From Salinimicrobium marinum (GTDB lineage Bacteria > Bacteroidota > Bacteroidia > Flavobacteriales > Flavobacteriaceae), in contig NZ_BMXB01000004.1 in NCBI RefSeq assembly GCF_014651535.1, positions 4,477 through 68,476 of the forward strand: a DNA stretch of 64,000 nt, in the 5' to 3' direction. A model generated the notes under the pieces. It saw only the letters and a program-made list of their open reading frames with translations. It searched no databases and was not told the DNA's origin. Of this stretch, positions 33,468 to 40,326 are shown in pieces. The first letter of the stretch is position 1. Each line of letters begins with the position of its first letter. Position numbers and translations under genes: made by a program.

Positions 33468-34760
33468 ATGAGATATTTCAGTTTAAACAATAAAGAGCAT
33501 TTTTCCAGCTTTGAAGATGCAGTCATCAAAGGCCTGGCACCCGATAAAGGATTATATTTTCCGGAGGAAATCAAGAAGTTACCGGATTCTTTTTTCAGAA
33601 ATATGGATTCCCTGTCCAAAGCTGAAATTGGATATCACGCCATTGAAAATTTTGTGGGTGATGAAATCCCAAAAGCCGAACTGGATAAGATCATTGAAAC
33701 GACCTTAGATTTCGATTTTCCCGTGGTGAAGCTAGAGGAGAATGTGAATGTGCTGGAGCTTTTCCATGGTCCTACGATGGCTTTTAAGGATGTGGGCGCA
33801 CGATTTATGGCCGGTAGCCTTGGTTATTTCATCAAAAAAGGAAATATCGGAAAGGTGACAGTACTGGTAGCAACTTCAGGTGACACGGGAGGAGCCGTGG
33901 CCAACGGATTTTTAGATGTGGACGGGATCGATGTGGTGATCCTGTATCCTAAAGGAAAGGTGAGTGAAATTCAGGAGAAACAGCTTACAACCCTCGGCAA
34001 AAACATTACTGCCCTTGAAGTAAACGGAGCTTTTGATGAATGTCAGGCTATGGTGAAAAAGGCATTTCTGGATGAGGAGATTCAGCAGAAAAGAAAACTC
34101 ACTTCTGCAAATTCCATCAATGTTGCGCGGTGGCTACCGCAAATGTTCTATTATTTTCTGGCATACCGTCAACTGGAGCAGAAGGAAAAAGTGGTTTTTT
34201 CTGTTCCCAGCGGGAATTTCGGGAATATTTGTGCCGGACTAATGGCTAAGGAAATGGGGGTGCCCATCACTCATTTTGTGGCAGCAAATAATGCCAATGA
34301 CGTGGTGACCCGTTATCTGGACTCAGAAAAATATGACCCTAAACCAAGCGTGCAGACAATTTCCAATGCGATGGATGTAGGAAGCCCGAGTAATTTTGTC
34401 AGGATTCAGGAGCTTTTTAAAAATAATTTTAAGGATCTGAGGAACATTATTTCCTCTTATAGCTTTGATGACGATCAGACTAAATCGGTCATTAAACAAG
34501 TGTACGACAAAAACGGGTATGTAATGGATCCTCATGGCGCGGTGGGATACCTGGGGCTTCAGGCTTTTTTAGAAAAGAACCGGGATTATAACGGAGTGTT
34601 CCTGGAGACGGCGCATCCTGTAAAATTCTTGGAAACGATTGAAGCTGTTCTGAATAAAAAAATTGAGCTTCCGGAAGATATCAGGGCGTTGAGCCGGAAA
34701 GAAAAAAAATCTGAAGAGATTAGGGATTACGAAGAGTTGAAAGCTTTTTTGCTACATTAG
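33468..34760 (+). CDS. thrC: Threonine synthase
   Basis: 430 residues, PLP-dependent fold type II. The PLP Lys sits in GPTMAFKDVGARFM; the phosphate-binding loop is VATSGDTGGAVANGF; SANSINVARWLPQMFYYF and SGNFGNICAGLMAKEMG are conserved in the longer bacterial ThrC class. It converts O-phosphohomoserine to threonine. Last gene of the operon. No strong hairpin follows directly, so read-through into the next gene is possible. Confidence 0.96.
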   Translation: MRYFSLNNKEHFSSFEDAVIKGLAPDKGLYFPEEIKKLPDSFFRNMDSLSKAEIGYHAIENFVGDEIPKAELDKIIETTLDFDFPVVKLEENVNVLELFHGPTMAFKDVGARFMAGSLGYFIKKGNIGKVTVLVATSGDTGGAVANGFLDVDGIDVVILYPKGKVSEIQEKQLTTLGKNITALEVNGAFDECQAMVKKAFLDEEIQQKRKLTSANSINVARWLPQMFYYFLAYRQLEQKEKVVFSVPSGNFGNICAGLMAKEMGVPITHFVAANNANDVVTRYLDSEKYDPKPSVQTISNAMDVGSPSNFVRIQELFKNNFKDLRNIISSYSFDDDQTKSVIKQVYDKNGYVMDPHGAVGYLGLQAFLEKNRDYNGVFLETAHPVKFLETIEAVLNKKIELPEDIRALSRKEKKSEEIRDYEELKAFLLH

Positions 34761-34805
34761 TCGCTTGAAGTTTAAAAAGTTGCTGCTCACTCATAATTTC
34801 TGAAG

Positions 34806-35684
34806 CTGGAAAAGTATCTAAACATACTATCAAATTCCTTCACGGGCTATTTTCATTATCTCGTCTCAGAGATAACGAGTCCTGTATGGAACAGTTATTT
34901 TTACTGGCTTCTGGGGCTTTCCCTGTTGATATGGTTACTGGAAATTATTATTCCGTGGCGTAGAAATCAGAAAATTTTCAGGAAAGGCTTTTGGCTGGAT
35001 TCCTTTTATATTCTTTTCAATTTCTTTTTGTTTTCTCTCATTGGATATAACGCCATTTCTAATGTAGGAGTGGCCGTGTTTCATGATTTTCTTAATCTCT
35101 TCGGAATGGAGAATGTGGTTGCTTTTAAAGTGCAATCATATCCCGTCTGGGCGCAGTTGCTCATCATGTTGGTCATTGCCGATTTTATACAGTGGAACGT
35201 GCACCGGTGGTTACATAAATCAGATTTTCTCTGGAAATTTCATCAGGTGCATCACAGCGTGAAGGAAATGGGATTTGGAGCGCAGTTCCGGTTTCATTTT
35301 ATGGAAACCGTGATATACAAATCCCTGCAGTATATTCCGCTGGCGATGATTGGTTTTGGGATCAAAGATTTTTTTGTGGTACATATGTTTGCGGTGCTGG
35401 TAGGGCATTTAAACCACGCAAATCTGCGTTGGGATTATGGCCCCTTAAAATATATACTTAATAATCCAAAAATGCATATTTGGCATCATAGCCGTGCACT
35501 TCCCGAAGACCGGAGAAACGGAGTAAATTTCGGGCTCACATTGAGTCTCTGGGATTATATTTTTAGGACAGCTTATGTTCCTGATTTTACAGATGATGTC
35601 AAAACCGGTTTTGAAAATGATGAGGATTTCCCTGAAACTTTTTGGGAGCAGCTTAAATTGCCATTCAAATCCAAAACAAACTAA
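34806..35684 (+). CDS. Sterol desaturase/fatty acid hydroxylase superfamily membrane protein
   Basis: The open frame begins after a stop at 34794. I place the start at CTG 34806 (L/M-E-K-Y-L-N-I-L...). The first standard start codon, TTG at 34926, falls in the middle of the first helix and would delete about 40 residues that look native (EITSPVWNSYFYWLLGLSL). From 34806 the protein has about 292 residues and four to five helices. The di-iron His clusters are present: HRWLHKSDFLWKFHQVHHS (HxxxH and HxxHH), NHANLRWDYG and HIWHHS. Relatives hydroxylate or desaturate lipids in the membrane using O2; the substrate here is unknown. It lies 45 bp after thrC but is functionally unrelated to it. Confidence 0.85.
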   Translation: MEKYLNILSNSFTGYFHYLVSEITSPVWNSYFYWLLGLSLLIWLLEIIIPWRRNQKIFRKGFWLDSFYILFNFFLFSLIGYNAISNVGVAVFHDFLNLFGMENVVAFKVQSYPVWAQLLIMLVIADFIQWNVHRWLHKSDFLWKFHQVHHSVKEMGFGAQFRFHFMETVIYKSLQYIPLAMIGFGIKDFFVVHMFAVLVGHLNHANLRWDYGPLKYILNNPKMHIWHHSRALPEDRRNGVNFGLTLSLWDYIFRTAYVPDFTDDVKTGFENDEDFPETFWEQLKLPFKSKTN

Positions 35685-35691
35685 AAAATTT

Positions 35692-35722
35692 AAGGCTGCC
35701 CGCTAAGGCAGCCTTTCTTTGA
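35692..35722 (+). terminator. Intrinsic terminator after the desaturase-like gene
   Basis: AAGGCTGCC (35692-35700), 6-nt loop, GGCAGCCTT (35707-35715), then TTCTTT. Confidence 0.85.
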
Positions 35723-36285
35723 ATTCGGCTAATTCAAACAAATTATCTTTCTGGCAAAATCATGCCTGTTATTTTCAGTTTCAATTCAATTTTTTCCTTA
35801 AAATTATCAGGATTATCAATTTAATAAAATTTAAAGGTAGTTTACTGGTAAAAAATTATAAATTTTTGTGAATTCCTGTTAGACGTATTTTTTACACTAA
35901 TTCAGATAGAATGGCAGCTGAAAAAGATATGACGCCAATGTTTTTAACAAAAAGTTAAGAAGTCTGCTTTAAAATTTTCCGAAGCGGCGGTTTATTAAAC
36001 GGAAATCATAAGGATATTTTAGTTAGGAGAGTCCTTTCTTGGGAAATAAGATGCACAAACCATTGGTTCTATGCTTGTTTTAATTTTAATCTAGATTAGG
36101 AATTCTAATTGTACCGTGTCGGGATGATTTCGAGTAAAAATTTCAAAGGAAAGGTTTGGTGGGTTGAAAATGGAATATGCAGCACGAAATAGAGGTTAAA
36201 GAAGGTTTTTTTCTTAAATTTATACGTGGATAAAAGCAGAAGTCGGCAGGCGTAAAATCTGCTGCTGCTAATTTAATTTATTTAC
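35723..36285. other. Gene-free AT-rich interval before cydA
   Basis: 563 bp without an ORF of convincing length on either strand. It probably holds the cydAB promoter and its oxygen-responsive sites, but I cannot point to a palindrome or a -33/-7 pair with confidence. Confidence 0.4.
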
Positions 36286-37587
36286 ATGGAAAATTTAGAT
36301 TATGCGAGGCTGCAAATGGCATTTACCTTAGGGTTTCATATCATTTTTGCCTGCATTGGGATGGTCATGCCTTTCTTTATGGTAGTTTCTCATAAAAAGT
36401 GGCTGAATACACGAAATCCAATTTATCTACAACTTACGAAATCATGGCAAAAAGGTGTTGCCATATTTTTTGTTACAGGAGCGGTCTCAGGGACCGCTCT
36501 TTCTTTTGAACTCGGGATGCTTTGGCCGGAATTTATGAAGCATGCCGGGCCTATTATAGGAATGCCTTTCTCCCTGGAAGGTGCCGCATTTTTCATTGAA
36601 GCCATTGCTCTGGGATTTTACCTTTATGGATGGAACAAGATCCCTGAAAAGTTTCACTGGTTTACCGGAATCATTATCGGAATCTCAGGAGTGGCCTCCG
36701 GGATCCTGGTGGTATCGGCAAATGGATGGATGAACGCCCCATCAGGATTTGATTACATCAACGGGGAATTCACCAACATAGATCCGGTGCAGGCATTTTT
36801 GAATCCGGCATGGTTTACCCAGGCGCTGCATATGACCCTGGCAGCATTTGTAGCCACCAGTTTTGGAGTGGCGGGAGTGCATGCTTTTCAGATCTTCAAA
36901 AACAGAAAAGTTGATCTGCATAAAAAAGCATTTAAGATTGCCATTGTTTTTGGAGCCGTTGCAGCCCTTTTGCAGCCGTTAAGCGGAGATCTTTCGGCCA
37001 AGGATGTTGCCGAAAGACAACCTGTGAAACTGGCGGCTATGGAAGCCCATTACGTTACCGAGAAAGGAGTTCCCTTATATATAGGAGGAATTGTGGATGA
37101 AGAAAACCGACTTGTGTCTCATAAGATAGAGATTCCGAAAGCGCTTTCCTTTCTGGCTTTTGGGGATTTTGATGCAGAAGTTGTTGGGCTGAATGATTTT
37201 CCCGATGATGAACTTCCGCCGGTAGCTATTGTTCATTATGCCTTCCAGATCATGGTGGGAATAGGAAGTTTATTAATGCTGGCGGGTATTATTTACTTCA
37301 TTAGTTTAAAGAAGAAATCCTGGCTGAACAAAAAAGTATACTGGTTGTTCTTTATATTTTTGGCTCCGCTGGGGTTCATAGCCATTGAAGCAGGCTGGGT
37401 GGTAACTGAAGTGGGGCGCCAGCCCTGGATCATTCATGGAATTATGAAGACTAAAGATGCAGTAACCCCAATGCCGGGAATGAAATTCAGTTTTTATATG
37501 TATCTCATGGTGTACATTATCCTTGCCCTCACTGTCACCTGGTTAATGAACAGGCAAATTAAAGCATTAAATACTTCAAAAGAATAG
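36286..37587 (+). CDS. cydA: Cytochrome bd ubiquinol oxidase subunit I
   Basis: 433 residues with about nine helices. H18 (in LGFHIIFA) is the b595 ligand position, and H182 (in TQALHMTLAAF) the b558 His. E98 and E105 (in SLEGAAFFIEAI) match the proton-path glutamates. GWVVTEVGRQPWII is the family signature. Between helices 6 and 7 the quinol-binding Q-loop region is short, and the whole protein is about 90 residues shorter than E. coli CydA, so it belongs to the short-Q-loop class. In this oxidase, quinol is oxidised and O2 reduced to water. cydB starts 2 bp after the stop. Confidence 0.95.
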   Translation: MENLDYARLQMAFTLGFHIIFACIGMVMPFFMVVSHKKWLNTRNPIYLQLTKSWQKGVAIFFVTGAVSGTALSFELGMLWPEFMKHAGPIIGMPFSLEGAAFFIEAIALGFYLYGWNKIPEKFHWFTGIIIGISGVASGILVVSANGWMNAPSGFDYINGEFTNIDPVQAFLNPAWFTQALHMTLAAFVATSFGVAGVHAFQIFKNRKVDLHKKAFKIAIVFGAVAALLQPLSGDLSAKDVAERQPVKLAAMEAHYVTEKGVPLYIGGIVDEENRLVSHKIEIPKALSFLAFGDFDAEVVGLNDFPDDELPPVAIVHYAFQIMVGIGSLLMLAGIIYFISLKKKSWLNKKVYWLFFIFLAPLGFIAIEAGWVVTEVGRQPWIIHGIMKTKDAVTPMPGMKFSFYMYLMVYIILALTVTWLMNRQIKALNTSKE

Positions 37588-37589
37588 CT

Positions 37590-38609
37590 ATGTTGTACGT
37601 CGTTTTATTCTTTCTCCTTTTCTCCTTTTTTCTCTATGTGCTGCTGGGAGGTGCCGATTTTGGTGCCGGAATTGTGGAACTTTTTACCTCCAAAAAGAAC
37701 AAAAATATTACCCGTGAAACGATCTACAGGGTTATGGGTCCAATTTGGGAAGCCAATCATATTTGGCTTATTATTCTAATTGTTATTTTATGGATTGCCT
37801 TTCCAGTGTATTTTAATGTGATCATTGTATACCTTCATATTCCGTTTACGCTGGTTTTATTGGGTATAACCATGCGTGGGGTGGCATTTATTTTCAGGCA
37901 TTATGATGCCGTCGTTGATAAGTCGCAGGTACTGTACAACTGGATGTTCCGGATTTCAAGTTTTATTACTCCGGTTTTCCTCGGAATGTCTTTCGGAGCC
38001 TTAATAGGAGGGGAAATATTTTTGACTGATGATTATTCTGAAGTCCATTTCGCTGATATTTTTATGACGCCGTGGCTGAATATTTTCACATTCCTAGTCG
38101 GATTATTTTATGCGGCACTTTGTGCTTTCCTGGCGTCCACCTTACTAATTGGGGAGACCGTAGGAGAGACCAGAAATATCTTTAGCCGTAAATCAGCTAT
38201 GTTTACCATCGTCCTTGTGGTCATTGGATTCCTTTTAATTGGTTATGGATATTTAAATGATGTAACTTTCATTCAGGATTTTATCCATAATCCAATCTCC
38301 ATTGGGGCCGTAGTTTTATCAGGTATTTTGCTTTTTCCGTTATGGAGGTTCATCAGGAATGAGAACAGGATAGGAAGCCGATATTTAGCCGGATTCCAGG
38401 TCGTGTTGGTGCTTTTTGCAGCCCTGGTGGCACATTTCCCGTACATCATCATTACCCAAAATAAGGAACTGAGTCTTCTGGAAGGGGTGGCTCCAGATGC
38501 TGTTATTCAGAATCTGGCGATTATGCTGCTAATTGGAGGATTTTTCATCCTTCCGGGGCTTTTTCATTTAATGAAATCATTTAAAATGATCAAGGTCTTG
38601 GAGAAGTAG
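37590..38609 (+). CDS. cydB: Cytochrome bd ubiquinol oxidase subunit II
   Basis: 339 residues with about eight helices. The N-terminus LLGGADFGAGIVELF and the segment GPIWEANHIWLIILIVILWIAFPVYF are diagnostic of CydB, as is TMRGVAFIFRHY. It forms the integral heterodimer with CydA. It is the second gene of the operon; no cydX-like small ORF is evident directly after it on the same strand. Confidence 0.95.
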   Translation: MLYVVLFFLLFSFFLYVLLGGADFGAGIVELFTSKKNKNITRETIYRVMGPIWEANHIWLIILIVILWIAFPVYFNVIIVYLHIPFTLVLLGITMRGVAFIFRHYDAVVDKSQVLYNWMFRISSFITPVFLGMSFGALIGGEIFLTDDYSEVHFADIFMTPWLNIFTFLVGLFYAALCAFLASTLLIGETVGETRNIFSRKSAMFTIVLVVIGFLLIGYGYLNDVTFIQDFIHNPISIGAVVLSGILLFPLWRFIRNENRIGSRYLAGFQVVLVLFAALVAHFPYIIITQNKELSLLEGVAPDAVIQNLAIMLLIGGFFILPGLFHLMKSFKMIKVLEK

Positions 38610-38632
38610 CGTGAAAAAAAGTAGGAATTGAA

Positions 38633-38660
38633 AAGCCGGAACTTTTTTTTGTGCCGGCTT
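38633..38660. terminator. Hairpin between cydB and the peptide array
   Basis: AAGCCGG (38633-38639) pairs with CCGGCTT (38654-38660) across a T-rich loop. It lies 23 bp after the cydB stop and 37 bp after the last peptide ORF read on the minus strand. It could terminate both converging transcripts; on the minus strand it is followed by TTTTC. Confidence 0.55.
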
Positions 38661-38696
38661 ATTTCTCTAAATAATTCATCTCTTTCAGGATTTTAA

Positions 38697-38828
38697 TTAA
38701 TGGGTATAACTTTTTCTGTTACACCAGTATCTGTGTGATGATTTCTGGTTCATAAAATGTCTTCGATGGGTTCTTCCTCCTTCCTTTAGGACATAGCAAT
38801 TTTCGATAATTAATCCAACTGTGATCAT
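38697..38828 (-). pseudogene. Decayed fifth copy of the array peptide
   Basis: The minus-strand ORF from ATG 38828 to TAA at 38697 (43 codons) ends with HFMNQKSS, then one Trp, then NRKSYTH. This aligns with the C-terminal 21 residues of the intact peptides (HFMNTSSS, Trp, TTKRRYAH) apart from one deleted residue. The ATG that should start the peptide reads AGG here, so it is either a relic or is now expressed as a fusion with an unrelated N-terminus from 38828. It shows that the array was once longer and older than the near-identical copies suggest. Confidence 0.55.
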
Positions 38829-38883
38829 AATTTCTAATTTTTAAGTTTCTTTGATCCCTCGATACGGGCGCGCCTGTATGCGA

Positions 38884-38970
38884 TTAGTGAGCGTAACGTC
38901 TTTTGGTAGTCCAGTTATCTTTCCTGGAAGAGGACGTATTCATAAAGTGTTTTTTCTCGATGGTTTTCAT
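38884..38970 (-). CDS. Array peptide copy 4, 28 residues (subtype b)
   Basis: ATG at 38970, TAA at 38884-38886. The peptide begins MKTIEKKHFMN, has SSSRKDNW in the middle and ends TTKRRYAH. It is strongly basic, with one Trp, one Tyr and a Ser/Thr-rich centre, and has no signal peptide or hydrophobic helix. Compared with copy 2, eight codons differ silently and five change the residue, which argues for selection on the protein. The 33-41 bases before the ATG are A-rich and nearly the same in each copy. Family unknown to me. Confidence 0.7.
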   Translation of the reverse strand: MKTIEKKHFMNTSSSRKDNWTTKRRYAH

Positions 38971-39011
38971 GATGTTCTTTTTTTGATGATTGATGATTTT
39001 TTTCTTCAGAA

Positions 39012-39098
39012 TTAATTGGTATAACGTCTTCTGCTTTCCCAGTTGTCCTTTTTGGAAGATGTAGTGTTCAGGAAATGTTTTTTTTCGTTAGTTTTCAT
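39012..39098 (-). CDS. Array peptide copy 3, 28 residues (subtype a)
   Basis: ATG at 39098, TAA at 39012-39014. Begins MKTNEKKHFLNTTSS, then KKDNW, and ends ESRRRYTN. It differs from copy 1 at 14 codons, nine of them silent, and two of the five replacements are Arg/Lys exchanges. The first seven codons are identical to those of copy 2, as is the preceding spacer, which looks like gene conversion. Its start overlaps the stop of copy 2 by ATGA. Confidence 0.7.
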   Translation of the reverse strand: MKTNEKKHFLNTTSSKKDNWESRRRYTN

Positions 39099-39226
39099 GA
39101 TGTTGATTTTTTAGTGATTGATGAATTTTTTACTCCTGACAAGTGTACGTACCGTCTTTTGGTGGTCCAGCTATGCTTTCTGGATGAGGAGGTATTCAAA
39201 AAGTGTTTTTTTTCGTTAGTTTTCAT
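39095..39226 (-). CDS. Array peptide copy 2, extended to 43 residues (subtype b)
   Basis: ATG at 39226. It begins MKTNEKKHFLNTSSSRKHSW and continues TTKRRYVH. At the position where the other copies stop, TAA is changed to TTG, so the frame runs on for 15 codons (starting LSGVKNSS) and ends at a TGA that overlaps the next ATG. The added tail is translated spacer and is Ser/Lys-rich. This copy may be decaying or may have gained a function through coupling to copy 3. Confidence 0.6.
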   Translation of the reverse strand: MKTNEKKHFLNTSSSRKHSWTTKRRYVHLSGVKNSSITKKSTS

Positions 39227-39266
39227 GATGTTGATTTTTTGATGATTGATGAATTTTTACTGCGGA

Positions 39267-39353
39267 TTAGTTGGTGTACCGTCTTCTGCTTTCCCAGTTA
39301 TCCCTGTTAGAGGAAGTGGTGTTCAGGAAATGTCTTTTCTCGATAATTTTCAT
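39267..39353 (-). CDS. Array peptide copy 1, 28 residues (subtype a)
   Basis: ATG at 39353, TAA at 39267-39269. It begins MKIIEKRHFLNTTSS, then NRDNW, and ends ESRRRYTN. As the first of the four along the minus strand, it lies 33 bp after the 44-codon ORF at 39387-39521, with which it may be co-transcribed. Basic, Trp-containing, without a signal peptide; function unknown. Confidence 0.7.
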   Translation of the reverse strand: MKIIEKRHFLNTTSSNRDNWESRRRYTN

Positions 39354-39386
39354 GATGGCTGATTTTAAAAGTTATTTATTATAAGC

Positions 39387-39521
39387 TTAAAAGGATAATC
39401 GCATTTTAGGATTCCAAATAGATCTTTCTAAAACTCTTTGATTGAGAATGAATCTGTGAGGGGTAAGACTTCCTTCATTAAAAATGTCTTGATGTTCGAA
39501 GATATTGTGTAAAATTCTCAT
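39387..39521 (-). CDS. 44-residue ORF heading the array, possible distant relative
   Basis: ATG at 39521, TAA at 39387-39389. The C-terminal half reads HRFILNQRVLERSIW then NPKMRLSF. Spacing of the marker residues (Phe, then Asn, eight residues, Trp, then Lys/Arg pattern) equals that in the 28-residue peptides, so it could be a diverged member with a longer N-terminus. This is pattern matching by eye over about 22 residues and needs a proper comparison. Confidence 0.45.
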   Translation of the reverse strand: MRILHNIFEHQDIFNEGSLTPHRFILNQRVLERSIWNPKMRLSF

Positions 39522-39584
39522 AGTTAGAAGTTTAATAGTTAAGTGATGCTTATATTTAATAGACTGTTCATTTGTTGGTTTGTT

Positions 39585-39611
39585 ACAGTACTGTGTATAA
39601 AATAGTACTAT
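39585..39611. promoter_or_regulatory. Paired palindromes ACAGTACTGT and ATAGTACTAT
   Basis: ACAGTACTGT (39585-39594) and ATAGTACTAT (39602-39611) are perfect 10-bp palindromes with centres 17 bp apart, bounded by GTTA and TAAC. They lie 64 bp upstream of the head ORF of the peptide array (minus strand) and 168 bp upstream of the carboxylase operon (plus strand). They look like a double operator; the regulator is unknown. The rest of 39612-39778 shows nothing clear. Confidence 0.4.
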
Positions 39612-39778
39612 ATTAACATATTTTTAACTTCGGTGAAATTTTTGAGGTATCCTCAAAATTGCTGATTTCACTGTAAACCAGCCCAATTCACTGGGGGTGA
39701 CTGAAGGTTTCGAAAAAATATCTGGTTTAATTTTTTATATTTACAAAAAGACCTAAAAAATAACCTTTATAAAAAGCT

Positions 39779-40285
39779 ATGGAAAAAAGATTTAAAGTGA
39801 GGGTAAATGAGTCCTTTGAATACGAATTCACCACAGAAGAAATTGCTGCTTTAGATGCCCGTGCCACTACATCTTCAACCTATCACGTTTTAAAGGACAG
39901 TCGGTCTTTTGAAGCCCAGATCCTCAAATCGAATTTTCTTCAAAGGGAGTATGAAGTAAAGATCAACTCCTCTACATATAAAATTGAAATTTCCAACGAA
40001 CTGGATCTTTTGATCAAAGAAATGGGATTATCGATAAGAGCATCGCAGGTGATCAATAATATAAAAGCACCTATGCCTGGGCTCATCCTTGATGTGAACG
40101 TTAAGGAAGGGGAGAAGGTAAAAGAAGGAGATTATCTGCTCGTTCTGGAGGCTATGAAAATGGAGAATTCTTTAACAGCTCCAAGAGATGGCATAGTGAA
40201 ATCTGTTACGGTTAAAGTTGGGCAAACAGTAGAGAAAAATCAGTTATTGATTGAAATGGATGATCCGGCAGAGGGAAATGAATAA
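39779..40285 (+). CDS. Biotin carboxyl carrier protein of an acyl-CoA carboxylase
   Basis: 168 residues. The C-terminal 80 residues form a biotinyl domain: IKAPMPGLILDVNVKEGEKVKEGD, then VLEAMKMENSL with biotin-accepting K127. The N-terminal 90 residues are beta-rich, as in the BT-like linkers of propionyl-CoA and related carboxylases. It carries CO2 between the carboxylase and transferase encoded next (42 bp and then 101 bp apart), so this is a complete three-subunit enzyme. Confidence 0.9.
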   Translation: MEKRFKVRVNESFEYEFTTEEIAALDARATTSSTYHVLKDSRSFEAQILKSNFLQREYEVKINSSTYKIEISNELDLLIKEMGLSIRASQVINNIKAPMPGLILDVNVKEGEKVKEGDYLLVLEAMKMENSLTAPRDGIVKSVTVKVGQTVEKNQLLIEMDDPAEGNE

Positions 40286-40326
40286 TGTGATTGTAAAACA
40301 TCAAATCTGAATTCAGCATTAATTAT

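Larger units (their letters stand above)
38884..39353 (-). repeat. Tandem array of four 127-128 bp units, each with one peptide ORF
   Basis: The ATG codons lie at 39353, 39226, 39098 and 38970: intervals of 127, 128 and 128 bp. Units alternate. Copies 1 and 3 carry NTTSS and end ESRRRYTN; copies 2 and 4 carry NTSSS and TTKRRY(V/A)H. The array therefore grew by duplication of a two-gene unit. Spacers between ORFs share a conserved A-rich stretch ending CATCAAAAAATCAACATC just before two of the starts. It is not a CRISPR array: spacers are not unique and the repeats are protein-coding. Confidence 0.85.

Noticed and set aside
35911-35958. 15-codon ORF in the gap before cydA
   Set aside because: Too short, no conserved motif, no promoter or terminator around it.
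38881-39360. Regular 128-bp repeats could be read as a CRISPR array
   Set aside because: The repeated part is coding and varies between units, the intervals are not unique spacers, and there are no cas genes.
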